64,000 bases of DNA from Fasciolopsis buskii (taxonomy: Eukaryota > Platyhelminthes > Trematoda > Plagiorchiida > Fasciolidae). The stretch lies in the NCBI GenBank assembly GCA_008360955.1, contig LUCM01004266.1, forward strand, positions 232,713 to 296,712, in the 5' to 3' direction. Below the pieces are notes generated by a model, which did no database searches, was not told where the DNA came from, and saw nothing but the letters and a program-made list of their open reading frames with translations. The position numbers were made by a program, and so were the translations under genes. Shown here piece after piece: positions 36,131 through 47,109 of the stretch. Numbering within the stretch: the first letter of the stretch is position 1; each line of letters starts with the position of its first letter.

Positions 36131-37136
36131 GTTGTGTATGATACCATCTATGGCTCGATGTTGCAGTCAATGAAGTTCGTGAAGTCGAAATCTTTCTTCT
36201 TCAAATTACATCTGATCTTTCACTATTCCTCTCGTTCCCTTCCTCTACCACTAAATACCAGAGTAAAATGTAAAATTATTAATTATGTAGACTGAAACTT
36301 ATAAATATCACAGTGAAATGTATATCGATCAGTTGAATAAAATTTGAGAGCCTCTCCATCTAACGTGAATAATTCCACTTTTCTCTTTCAGTGCTGAAAT
36401 TTAAAGTCAAATTGGGCACGTCTCGAGGATTCACCACTTCAATCCATTAGTCTTGTCGTTGGCTCAGTTCATAACATCAGCAACGACAGGTCTCCACAGT
36501 TTTTGATTTTTTACCGGTAGTAGTACCACACCTTGGCCGTTGCCTACCGTCGAATTTTAGTGTAGGACGACTGAAAAGCTGGCCACAATTCCCCTCATTG
36601 GAAAACAGTATACTAGTCATCAAAGCCGTACCGGAACCTTATAAGGCCATCTATGACAGCGATCTGTATAAGCGGGAAAAGTCAGTTCAATAGGACATAT
36701 CAAACTACACTCAAGCTGATCCTGTCATCTTCACTGTTATTTCTGGAAATGACGTACTTGTCAACAAATAAAGATAATGCGAAGCTATCTTATTCTGAAG
36801 ACGAGAATAATAATGACTAATCTTTGTGTGCTTCTTGTCATGTTACATTTAAAAATTATTGACAAGAGGGTGTCGTATTACTCAGAGTAGTTACATGACC
36901 CGCCTGTTATGATTCGTTTGACGAGTGATCATTCTCTTCGACCGCACATGGTTGGGAACTGGAATTCGATATGTTTACGCTGATTAGCGTTAACCCTTAC
37001 GGTCGTTGAAAATCCGACAAATACCCAAATCAGTCTCCATCCAATTCAAATGGCAAATTTGCTCTCTTTTAATGAGTCCATTGTCTCGATGCTGCATTGC
37101 CTTGGTTCAGAACTTGAGTCATTTCGATTCTAGAAT

Positions 37137-37162
37137 ATCTGTATATATGTATGTATATATAT
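37137..37162. repeat. TA-rich tract at RTE 3' tail
   Basis: A short (TATG/TA)n run directly adjoining the RTE 3' end on the minus strand. Confidence 0.7.
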
Positions 37163-37545
37163 CGGATTGAAAACAAGCATAGTGCCAAAGCAACAGCATG
37201 TAAATGGATCTGCAGAAGGGGGACACACTAGGGAGGAAAATAACAAACGAACTGTTTTTTGTTCCCACCGTTCATATTTAGTGACTTATTGGTCGGTTTT
37301 TGGTTACTTCTGAGGGGAACGAGTCCTACAGTTAGGCCATAGAGCAATTGTGCCACTTATTCTCGTTCTAATCCATATCTGTCACCGCATCCAACAAACA
37401 ACAAGCCTTATCTCCTGGGTCCCAACCAGGAAGACGGGAAGCAGCAATCGAGACCAAAGCCGAAGCTGACTTCATCATATCTCTACGCTAAGTCATAGCC
37501 TGACCGCCGCGTCGCTTCTTCCAGCCTGGCCCAGCACGTGAAAAA
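37140..37545 (-). mobile_element. RTE-like retrotransposon 3' end
   Basis: On the minus strand, 37530-37390 reads GWKKRRGGQAMT, then MKSASALVSIAASRLPGWDP. This is the conserved C-terminal end of the fluke RTE reverse transcriptase. The 3' untranslated part runs to a TA-rich tail at 37162-37137. The ASALVSIAASRLPGW word is nearly the same as in the 18660-19645 copy, so both belong to one family. Confidence 0.75.
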
Positions 37546-37839
37546 AGAGCACGGGAATATCCGTCTGCTAGTGATTCATGTACTGTTGGTTGTATCGACG
37601 GTTAGCCAATCGCAATATGAGATTTTGGCAACTGCCTTTTATAATTCAAATATCTTGAAGAATAAATGCAAAATAATGACATTGGATCTGGGCGCAAAAA
37701 TGGTTCTTCAGCAGTGTGAAACTATGACACGTTGCCTTTTCCGTATTGTTCCCCTCTTAAAATCGAACATTCAAAGCGAAATGGCACTACCGATAGTTTG
37801 AATATATAACAGAACACGTGAAGTAAGATAGTGATCTAT

Positions 37840-37845
37840 TTTATT
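37840..37845 (-). terminator. Candidate polyadenylation signal of CCDC148
   Basis: TTTATT on the plus strand gives AATAAA on the minus strand, about 100 bp after the CCDC148 stop codon. Position and orientation fit a 3' end signal. Confidence 0.5.
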
Positions 37846-37947
37846 CACTGTACGTCTACTGGTATATTTACAATAAATTCCTCTTCTCACATCACCTGTA
37901 AGGCCCTGAGTGAGCTTTAAAATGAACAACCTTGAGAGTGAAAATGG

Positions 37948-38226
37948 TTAGGTCCAAAAGACTTCCTTCATTGCGTCGGTTGTAACGTTGTCCTTGCGAG
38001 TCGGTTGGGATGCCGATATGGTGGCTAGCAAAGCCCTCGCATAGTTCGAATCCAGCACGCCGGCAGCATGCAGAGCAGTTGTCAGGCGAGTGCGTCGATC
38101 TGCGTAAAGTTGCTCATCAGAGAATGTATTTAACGGTGCGTCGTAGCGGCCAGCAAGTTGTGGTCTGTCAACTTCCAATTCCGACTGGATCTTATGACGA
38201 TGCCCTTCCATCCGCAGTTTCCACGA
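37948..38226 (-). CDS. CCDC148: CCDC148 exon 8, C-terminal domain
   Basis: The acceptor is TTTTGTAG, phase 0. It encodes 92 residues, starting SWKLRMEGHRHKI, then LNTFSDEQLYADRRTRLTTA, then LHAAGVLDSNYARALL, and ending KEVFWT before TAA. This matches the vertebrate end (LNTYNEQQIISDPRLR, LREAGLHRTLYAKEIL). Confidence 0.88.
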   Translation of the reverse strand, partial: SWKLRMEGHRHKIQSELEVDRPQLAGRYDAPLNTFSDEQLYADRRTRLTTALHAAGVLDSNYARALLATISASQPTRKDNVTTDAMKEVFWT

Positions 38227-41200
38227 CTACAAAACGTCCAAGCAAAACATCGATAAGAAGTAAATGCTGACAAATTGGGGATGTATGTGAAAACGCCAAT
38301 CATTTTTACGTTTCACAATAGTTGAATAACTTTAACAAAATAATAAATATGGTCTTTCTTGCCTCCGTTAGTTCAGCATTGGAGTCACGAAACTAATAAC
38401 CTACCTTTGTTTCTGAGATAGCTCTCTCGTGGTCCTTGTTGACAACTGGACGTACCTGCAAGTAAAGATTAGCGGTTACTTATTCTTCGATTTACTTTGT
38501 AAATGCTTGTAAATAACAAGTATCTACAATGAAATTTCACTCCTAATGAAGTTAGTGAATAATTGTTTACCAACCAAATAATCATGGAAGAGCTGATTTC
38601 GATACCGTTTATGAAAACCGCCCTTTCGAATCACCAAACTAAGTACATTATAGTTAAAAAGCGTAAAGCAAGGCTTCTGTGTGACGTTTTTAGTCGTGCA
38701 TTGTCAATACTTTGCCTGTTGACGTATCTACTGTTTACTTATGGACTGTTTAATTAATAGCATTAAATCTTGGCTTTCTGCCCCATCTTCTATTGAGCAT
38801 TTTCGACTGTTGCGTTCAACAAAGGAACTTAACTGGTTTTCATAACCGCCAGAGTCCTTAAAGGCATCGACCATCTATGGTAGTTGAACATTTCGAACTG
38901 TGGTTAGCCTCAGTTTGTTTGACGTGCGTGTAACACTGCTTGACTAATGTTGTACAAAAGCGGTTTTGCTCGATCGTGAACCAGACGGTAGCAATAGTGA
39001 ACAGATTTTGACGTTCCTGTGACATTCATTCTCATCTACGATGTATGCGCAGAGTCATACGCTCCTCAGCCCATCCCAAGGCTGCGAAGAAGAAAGCAGC
39101 TGCCATTGAGGTCACTACTAATAAAAGACAGCCGGCACGAGGCTATAATTTTAAGGATTTGGCCAAGTTCTCCTTCTAAGCCTCCTCTTTGCTAAATAAT
39201 TTAAGCATCTGTTTGCGAGTTTGGTCCACCATCCAACGGATCCATGGCTCCTGGTTTCACTTGTACATGAGCAGAAGAATAAGAACTGAATTTCACAGTC
39301 ATCTGATCGGAATCGCCAAAAACATCTCAACTGAACCACCAGTCGCCGGCTTCCAATGGTTTATAAATGCCATCTTTCGCTCTGCTGCCTAAGAGATAAG
39401 GTTTTTTTTTACCAAAAGCTGGGTTGGGGACCCTTAAGTCAATCCTCCACTTAAGGTTTAGTATAAGGGTATTACAGGACACAGACAGAAACCGGGGGGC
39501 TTGACTGAATCAATGATGTAGAGGCAGAATTAAGAAGAGTCGACATATGTGGTGAATTCTGGTTAGCATTTCTCATTCGAGTCCATTTCTTTTGTACTGA
39601 TTCCCCTTCACTGTCATAGTTCTGATGGTACTGGATCAGTGAGAAAATGTGTAAAGCATTTAAAAATGCATACAAAACTGATAAATTCTTCGTGCTCGTT
39701 TTTTCCATTGACCATTGATATAGCCCATCCGTGAACTTGGAATTTATGCATTCAGAGAAATTCTCAAAGGGGAGCTAATACTGTGACCTTAGATTATACT
39801 TTCAATGATTTTCTCGTACATGGAGTACTAGCTCGTGAATGACGGCTGCCAGTCCAGCACAGCAATCCTCATGAAAGCAAACTATGCACAGGTATTGCAA
39901 TTGAGGTCACTACTTAGTCGTGTCAGGACCGCCAGAAAGCTGAGATGACGTATTTAGGAGCTTTTAGATCGCAAACGTCTAATCGCCCGCCCAGGCGACA
40001 TCATCGGTGCATTGATAATGATCCCTAGGCTGGTCTACATTTACAGTAGTCGTAAATTTGAATTTGCCCTCAGAAAGTAATCTGGCTTTCCTTCTTTAAT
40101 TATTGTGATATTTCTTTATGTACAAGTGAGATTTACAGATCTGACAATAAATCGATTAGGCTAAAATTATGTGCAGTATGTGCTAGAAACGATTGTCATT
40201 GTAGACTAAGAGAATATATCGCCGGTGAAATATTGTTTTGCGGAAGATAAAAACTTTAGTTCAGCATCGACAAACTCGAAATAATAATAGTAAATTTCAT
40301 TTGATTTTTCCGGTTGATAATGTATCACTATTGGAACTGCTTTCTCCTGTACTGCAACCCCACGAATTAGCCAAAGAACAGCAAAATGTCAACGGACCTA
40401 AGCTTACTTTTTCACGCAGAGCTTCCAGACGTTCTTCTCGAGCTTTCAAGATCAGCTCGGCTTCTTGCTGCGCGAGGACACGTTTCCTTTTCAATTCTAG
40501 CATTCTCCTCTTCTCGACCTCAAGCAGTCTCGAAATATCGATCCGCGCTTGTTTCGCATGGATATCTTTGAGCAAAGCCAATCGGGTAGCTTCTTTCTTT
40601 TCTTCTTGCCGTTTTAAAGCATTTCTTAAATTTTTGTAAGCTGCTACCTAGTGTTAGAAAATTGGTAGATATTGGCCATTCATAAAATACAAATAAAACT
40701 GACCTTGGCTTTTGTGGCTTGTCTTTCTTCTTGTTCCTTTTGTTTTTCTGCCTTTAGGTTGGCTTCTTCTTCAGCCGCTTGGGCTGCACGTTCGCGTTCT
40801 TCCATCTCAGCGATTTCTGCCTTCTCTTCTCTCCAGCGTCGAACCTGTGATGAGCAGTGGAATACGGGAAAACAACGACTCCTTATATTGGTAGGATGTT
40901 CTGAACTCAAATGAATTTCTTCACCTAGACCTAACAACGTTTCAAATACCGAGTCACAATGAAGAACCCATATTTGTTAGAGCTCAGTTATTTTTAGAAT
41001 TAAATCTACCGGTTCATTACTAGGCTCTCACTTATTTAGGACTACTGCACACTACTTGTTACATAGCATTAGATATAACAAGAAGGCATAGGGCAGGATA
41101 ATACAGGATAATAAAACGTCTACGTGGCATTTGGAAAACCTACGAAGTCATTATTTGAGATCCTTCTTCATTTTAACGGTTTGATTTGGTTTGAACGTAA

Positions 41201-44200
41201 TAGATGGGATATAAACGGCAGGCAATGGATTGTGGTAACAATCAAATGCCCTGGGGGATATTTGATTCTTGTTTCAATAATTTGCAGCTTGTTTACCTGT
41301 TCCCGTAGAATCAGACAAATTTCATTTTGTGTTCTCTGTTGCTCCGCTTCCAGTCGTCTTTGTTCGGCCATTTCCTTCGCCTGAAGTAGGACCGCTCGGA
41401 TTCGAACTGAAAGATCGTCACGTGATTTTATCCAACTTCTTCGAACTGTATACATGCGGTCGCGTAATTGCTTCTCCCGTAACATTTTGTCCAGAATCCG
41501 TTCCTAAATGTGCACAAATAAAATCTATCAATTGACTGTATGGATACGAGTTAAAATCTCTCAGTCGGTCCATTTAAGCATTTTTGTTTGACCCTTTTTG
41601 GTTTGACGAAATAACAAACAAGAAAGTGATTGTGTTCAGTTGCCACCTAAACAAGAACAGTGGTACTATTTGTCGTTTGTAACCGTAAGAATAGAATATC
41701 AGCAAACGCTTTGTGGAAGGTTTAGTCACGCTATGGTTCGAATAATTTTAGTTCGTAGCTTTCAGCAGGAACCCAACTAGATCCCAAATAGAAACGGGAA
41801 GAAGAAAGACGCACAGGATTTTAGTAATTAAATGACACTGGAAAAATGACTGAAGGCCATTTATTACAGTATACATTTTTCGCCCACAAAGACTTTTCAT
41901 TTCCTAGTTAAGTCATCCAGACAGTGAGATTGGTTATTCGATATTGTTCAGATGCATGGCCACTGTCAATGAGTCCCATGGGGATATAACCGATAATAAA
42001 ACATGGGTATCTTCGGAACAGTTCTCATATGAAGTAATGCAACATGAATATCATAGTTCATCATTAAACATTGCTAGGTATCAGTAACAAACAATCTTTC
42101 TGTAGTGCAGTTAACACTGACAAAGTGAGCACTCGAAAAAGGACTTCGTCCAACCGGTTAATAAATCGGACTAAGTGAGGTGTGCTGTGTCTTGGATCGG
42201 TTCCACACATGAGTAATATACAAAGGCAGACATAGTTTTCTTTCATGAGCAGATGTACGATATTATTCAGTAGCGTCGTCCCGTGGGCAGTCACTATAAA
42301 CAGCTTAGCCAAATCTATTGATTTTTCTAGTCCACAACGAACTTGTTTGGGAACGTTAAAGCAGCAGAATCGATCTAGTTTCTGATGTATGAAGTTGACC
42401 TATGATCAACATCCGAGTATCAGATAGCAAACGAATGCCCCAAGTTGCCAAAAGCTAATCAGCTGTTACTTAAACCCAAGCTCATTTCATTCGTCATGCG
42501 ATCAGCTCTGAATTGCAAATCCTCGACTGAAACTCTCCGCCCCACCAAATACTTCATTCAGTCTCTCGTGGTTTTAAGTGTTTTATTCTGCCCTCCGCTT
42601 TTTCCTCACTGTTTACTTTGACTAGGTGATGAATGCATCATTTTTGACGTAAATGCGGACATCTGTGTACGTAGAATTCCAATACAATACAATAGAATCC
42701 GTAAGAGTAAAATCCGCTTGAAGCCAAACCAGTCCCGCAAGGGCACTTACAACTGGGAGATAAAAACCGCATCCAAAATAGCTAGGCTTCTGTTGATTGA
42801 GCCGAAGAGAACTTACTGGTGACTTGAGTCTTCAAACAAAATCCGCATTATAACATTATTACGAATCAGGCAGTTTCGTAAATGGATAATTGCTGGAACT
42901 ACCATCCACATATGACGATGAGGCTACTTCCATCATGGGAGAAATCCTATGAGGGACTTTGGTGAAATGCTTTGTATGCCTTGACTATTTGCTTATGGGA
43001 CTAGAAAATGGAAGTGAACTTCACTAGCATACTCTCCCATGAGAGGCAGCAACAAAACACCGCACGACATTGTTAAAAATCGCCTGGAGATATGGGGTTC
43101 TTTACTTTAGACTTAACAAGATTGTATGATGTTTGAAGCATGAATGCATTGGAACGGGCATGGTCCAGGGCCTTTAGGTCCACAAAGAGAGGGAACCTAC
43201 TTACAGCAGCATAAAACCGCATAAAAACACAATAAGTCAGGCGGGTCAATGAACTGGGCAATAGAGTTGCCATCTTCAATCAAAATGACCAACGGTATTC
43301 AAAACCCTGTCCTTTTTGGATGGCAGACGCTTAATTTACTTGGTCACCACCGGTAAACCAGAATGGGTTGGAAACCGGTTTGATTCCCTCTCCTGTGGCT
43401 TTCACAAGAGCTAGGTAATTGAGGGTGAAGAATACTTGCAATCAGCTTGGATCAGAAACTAATTTCTCCGTGATTCTGACAGAAGAACCTACCATCTTGA
43501 TTTCAGATGGATATAACCAGCGATGAAAACCAGTTCTAAAGAATCTATTCCACTTACCAAATTGGAAAAAGACGCTAAACTTCAATACCATCCGAATAAA
43601 AGATGAATGCAGTTCATCCCAGGTTTCCTGAAAGCTTTTTTTACTGAGGTATGGATATTCATCGGAATCGTCCCTCGCAGTTATTACCTTAAAGCTTAAC
43701 ACGAAAGTTGTCCGACTCAATCGCTCTCTGAAATTCTTCAACGAAGACTAAAGATGATGTCTTTGGGAGTAAACAGTTGGATTCATCAGTCACCTTTGTT
43801 ATATCAGAAATCGAGAATCCGTAACCCAAAATCATCGGTACAAGTCATAACTGCTGCAAGTGATGGCAATATTTTTCGCTACTGCTGACGGTTATTCCTT
43901 AGGCTCCTAATGAAGATGTATGCATCATATTGATTATGGGATCTTGAGGGACGTGTTTCTAAACATCCAGCAGAGGAACAGCTCTTGGGGGTATGTGTCA
44001 CTTCCCTTTTGGGTTCATGGTTCGGTATTGGGTCTGCATAAGCGTGTAGAGCTTCTTTGACTAACTGCCGACGTTCGCTTGGATAAGATCATGTTGGAAG
44101 CAGCGTGGAATGCGAAAACTGGGATGAAGCTATTCAGTAACCAACTGGAAACAGTTGTGAAGGACGGATCGTTTTAATGTTGTTGTGACCAAGGGATAAA

Positions 44201-47108
44201 TGCAAACAGTGGCCGATTCATGTCATGATAAAAGCTGCTGTCATAGCTTCAGACCAAAGTGACTGGAACTGTTCACTGATCTGTGCCACCGGCGATCAAT
44301 CACGGTGTGGTTCGTAAACATGTAACGCTGCGAGGAAAGGCCTCATGTGAGTCGATGCTGTTTCTATGATGAAAGTTTATATTCAACAAAAGCAGACCAT
44401 AATCATAGTATAACCAGTTTGAAAGATTATCACTCTCGGTTCGACCTGCTGAGATAGAAAAATGGGCCATCGATATACATCCTTGCTTCCTGAGCCATTC
44501 AAATTAGGCTTTGAATTCCCCAGCGATGGTCACAGCATGGGTTGAACGTACTCCCTGAATTAATTGTGACAAGTCTCAGTAGCATTCGTCTTCAGCCCCA
44601 GGAGAGCGGCTATCGGAGGGCGAACCCACCAAAAGGACGAACACACCAAAGCTTTAGTTGAATGCTGCTGACACGTACAAACCGTTTAAACGAACGACTG
44701 CTCACTGGAATCCAGCCTAGCAGTACCCGCTAAGCTCTTGCGCCGAGGACGACTTAAGAGCCAGCATGACAACGAGGAAAGAAATCCGGTTACCTGAATG
44801 TGTGAAGCATATATAACCTCTGAACTTCCTTGTTTAATATCACTACACAGCACATGTAAACAATGAGTGTGTATAATAAAGGTTGTGTGGCATCCCACCA
44901 CTTTGTTCTCTGTTTCTTCTCCTATGTTTGGATGTTAACACTGGTATATGAATCGCTTCTTCGTGAGCCGGATCATCAACTGGACACTAAGAATAAAAAA
45001 ACACTACAGTTGCATCCAGACTAATAAGACTGAAGAAAGATGTGGGGCCGTGTGTGTGTACTTTGGAAACGCAGTCCTTGTCTATCTGCACGTTTTAGAA
45101 TGCCTGACTACCGCAGTCTCCCCCCATAGTACAGTGTTAGAATATTTGAAGCAGACGTGCGAAATGAACATTGGGTTCACTACACCTTCCAAGATCAACC
45201 AAAGAACATTAATCCGCAACATTCTGCATTATTAAGAGTAAAAGCAGTTAGTGAGATTCTTCTACGAAACGGTGAATAGAATTCTCTGGAAAAATAACAC
45301 CACTGCTGACTGCATTTTCCTTTGAGCACCTTAAGGAACTGAAGCGTTCACCCAGCACTGAAACGTGACCAAAACGCCTTCGAGTAATTTCTTATGGTCT
45401 GTCACGCGAAATCCCGTTGTTGTTATTATTACGCCGCCTAACACTCTCTGTTGCACCAGTCAACGTTTTTGTCTTCAGATCCAGTATGTTGCTTTATATG
45501 TCAAATGTGGCAAACCGAACAGGATACGACAAAATTAGTAAGTGTAAAAACGGAAATGAGCTGAATTTCCAGCTGGACGATATCCACCTGTGGTTAGCAA
45601 CACTGAATCGCTATGACTTCTCCCATTGCCGAGAGAAACCCTAGATACTTCAATTCCACATTCGATTTGTGGTTTTTTAATGCGTAATCGCTTCTCTCCT
45701 TCTCCCTTTTGTTTTTGAAGCGGTTTCCAAACAATCTAGGTGAATATTCGTGCATCTAATTTCTTTAAGGCATTCGTTATCCGACCTCTAGCTATTGGCC
45801 TGCCAGACCGGGCTGCATCCAGGACCCGAAGAAACCATTCTGCATAGTTCATTGAGTCTCGAAAAATCTCAGACGAAACTAAGATTGAAGTAGAAGTTTG
45901 GATCTCGGAGAAGAACAATTCACAACCGTAAGTCAACGTACATTCTAACCCCTGAGAACAATCGAAAACTACTTGGTCTGCTGCATCACTTTAGATTATT
46001 CAAGCCCAAATAAACTTTGCTCAAGTTTGGGTAAAGACTTACAAATGTATCAGTTTTTCGGTTTTCCAAAATGTGACCCAGGAAAATGATGCATAGTTTC
46101 CTCCAACTGATGCCAGCGTGCCTTTTAAAAACTTCGGAAAAGTATTCGATCTTGGCCAGTTCTGCCGCCGTCCACTTGTCTTCACTAGGAATGCAAGAAG
46201 AAAAACGTTTAAGTATTACGTCGCTAGAAATATACTGATGTAGTGCCGGTATTTCATATCTACACTTACTAACTAATCAGAAAACTTACTTTACTTGTTT
46301 GAGACGATCGTACTCCATTTGAAAACACTCCAGCTTTTCAAAGAACAACTTGTCCAATTTGATGAACTCTGCCAGCATTTCAGTGTGGAAATCCTCCGAC
46401 GGCGATTCCCAATCCCAGGCATCATCCGGTATTCCCATCTCCTTCTGGTAAGCTATATCTACATCCTTAGTAGATGTAGATGAAGGTTTCTCTCCCGCGT
46501 TGGATTCTTCTTCGCCAAATGAGCTCCAGCCTGAAAGCCGTTCCTCTCTCGCATTTGCTTCTTCCTCTTCTTCTCTCAAACTAACTTCCACTCGAATCAA
46601 TGATTCATTCATTTCTCTGAGGATTTTTTTCACTGGCTCAGGTACCGGGATGTAGTGAGAAGTGTTGTTTGTTTTTAACCATATCCTCAAATCCTCTCTG
46701 AATGAGACAAGTTATTGTGAGAGATTAAAAGGGGTTAAATACCAGATATGTCACAAACCTTAGCGCTTGGATTGGCTTAATTACTACGTATTGGAAATCT
46801 TCCTTTTTTTGAGCGATCACTTCCGAGAGTTGTTTGATACTTTTTTCATCAAAGATCCATTTGTATGACGGATGCTTTAAGCCAATAGTGGCTTCCTGTT
46901 CCTCGCTGCGCAGAAAATTTCGCTCTTCTTTCCAAATTTGAGCCAAACGAGCCATATTTTGTGATTTTCTAATTTCTTCACGCGCTTCTGAAAGGGCTAA
47001 AATTTTTGCTTTAATATCTCTAGATCTGAGGCGAAATTTTTCTGTAGTCTTTTCCACTTCTTCCAGGTTCACTTGTTTAATGTGACGAAACTTGTATCGT
47101 GGATCCAT
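37948..47108 (-). CDS. CCDC148: CCDC148 orthologue, complete eight-exon gene
   Basis: Eight exons on the minus strand join in phase: 47108-46759, 46697-46290, 46184-46043, 41503-41297, 40844-40704, 40647-40408, 38455-38405 and 38226-37948. They encode 605 residues, close to the roughly 590 of human CCDC148 as I recall it. Matching blocks in order are the N-terminal basic helix, IWKEERNFLRSEEQEATIGL (about 57-76), VIKPIQALREDL (about 109-120), NEDKW (253-257), RRSWIKSRDDL and VRRWREEKAEIAEMEERERA (370-389). EERLEALREKVRPVV (about 487-501) and a C-terminal LNTFSDEQLYADRRTRL...LHAAGVLDSNYAR domain complete the order. Residues 310-500 are a long, highly charged coiled coil. Function is not established; it is usually discussed as a ciliary or sperm coiled-coil protein. 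The start ATG has context ACAATGG and an in-frame TAG upstream. Confidence 0.88.
38405..38455 (-). CDS. CCDC148: CCDC148 exon 7 (51 bp micro-exon)
   Basis: Seventeen codons in phase 0 between TGCAG and AAG|GTAGGT. It encodes VRPVVNKDHERAISETK, equivalent to V.VVAQFDPVRMMSDT.ASK in vertebrates. It is far too short to be found as an ORF and is placed by homology and by its perfect splice sites. Confidence 0.82.
38456..40407. other. CCDC148 intron 6, unassigned
   Basis: Contains only short ORFs. An 8-bp inverted repeat (CCTTAAGT/ACTTAAGG) lies near 39432-39456. No retroelement proteins recognised. Confidence 0.35.
40408..40647 (-). CDS. CCDC148: CCDC148 exon 6
   Basis: Phase 0, 80 codons, acceptor ACACTAG, donor GAAAAA|GTAAGC. 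It is continuous coiled coil, ending in LILKAREERLEALREK. This matches the RRLEALRKQ end of the vertebrate coiled coil. Confidence 0.87.
40704..40844 (-). CDS. CCDC148: CCDC148 exon 5
   Basis: Phase 0, 47 codons, acceptor ATCACAG, donor CCAAG|GTCAGT. It begins VRRWREEKAEIAEMEERER, matching VRQWRAHQEEVARLEMEI. The rest is Glu/Lys/Ala coiled coil. The next intron is 56 bp. Confidence 0.87.
41297..41503 (-). CDS. CCDC148: CCDC148 exon 4
   Basis: Phase 0 at both ends (ATTTAG acceptor, CAG|GTAAAC donor), 69 codons. It encodes ERILDKMLREKQLRDRM, then RRSWIKSRDDLSVRIRAVL, then the start of the long coiled coil (QRRLEAEQQRTQNEICLIL). The Trp lines up with the Trp of ISNWNKNKKDF in vertebrates. Confidence 0.87.
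41504..46042. other. CCDC148 intron 3 (4.5 kb)
   Basis: Holds the possible solo LTR near 44.6-44.9 kb and several broken ORFs on both strands (42064-42312, 43442-43741, 45417-45644, 45736-45936). None has a confirmed family or a phase that would fit the CCDC148 transcript. Confidence 0.4.
44560..44940 (+). repeat. Possible solo LTR
   Basis: A CATATATAACC TATA-like box at about 44809-44819 is followed 60 bases later by AATAAA at 44875-44880. That is the spacing of a compact U3-R-U5 unit. The sequence around it is non-coding and less AT-rich than its surroundings. I could not find clear TG...CA ends or a target duplication, so this is tentative. Confidence 0.25.
46043..46184 (-). CDS. CCDC148: CCDC148 exon 3
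   Basis: Too short for ordinary ORF finding. The acceptor is CATTCCTAG and the donor TTT|GTAAGT. The first T completes Asn, giving NEDKWTAAELAKIEYFSEVF and then GISWRKLCIIFLGHILENR. This aligns with EEDHW...LDMLQRYFP of the vertebrate protein. A 4.5 kb intron follows. Confidence 0.82.
46290..46697 (-). CDS. CCDC148: CCDC148 exon 2
   Basis: The acceptor is ATTCAG. The first A completes Arg, so the protein reads ALREDLRIWLK. The middle is an acidic, Ser/Thr-rich variable stretch, ending in a helical part, ETEMLAEF-like then FFEKLECFQMEYDRLKQV. Two donors lie six bases apart from each other. The downstream one, AA|GTAAGT at 46290/46289, is chosen because only it keeps the next exon open; the upstream one would put TGA in frame. 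Confidence 0.85.
46759..47108 (-). CDS. CCDC148: CCDC148 exon 1
   Basis: ATG at 47108-47106, with A at -3, G at +4 and an in-frame TAG 27 bases upstream. It encodes 116 codons plus two bases: a basic helix, then IWKEERNFLRSEEQEA, HPSYKWIFDEKSI and VIKPIQAL. The donor is TAAG|GTTTGT. The intron that follows is only 61 bp. Confidence 0.88.
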
Positions 47109-47109
47109 T

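Noticed and set aside
37538..37801. Plus-strand frame with a hydrophobic start resembling a signal peptide
   Set aside because: The frame opens with GTG, not ATG. The sequence overlaps the border of an RTE copy and has no acceptor.
42064..42312. Minus-strand ORF with a faint ankyrin-like pattern (HGTTLLNNIVHLL, LCILLMCGTDP)
   Set aside because: Only one weak repeat-like segment, with no second repeat and no splice context. Too little to call.
45736..45936. Minus-strand ORF in CCDC148 intron 3, with an acceptor-like TCTTAG
   Set aside because: Its phase does not fit exon 3 (which ends in phase 0), and exon 3 already aligns directly with exon 4 of the vertebrate protein.
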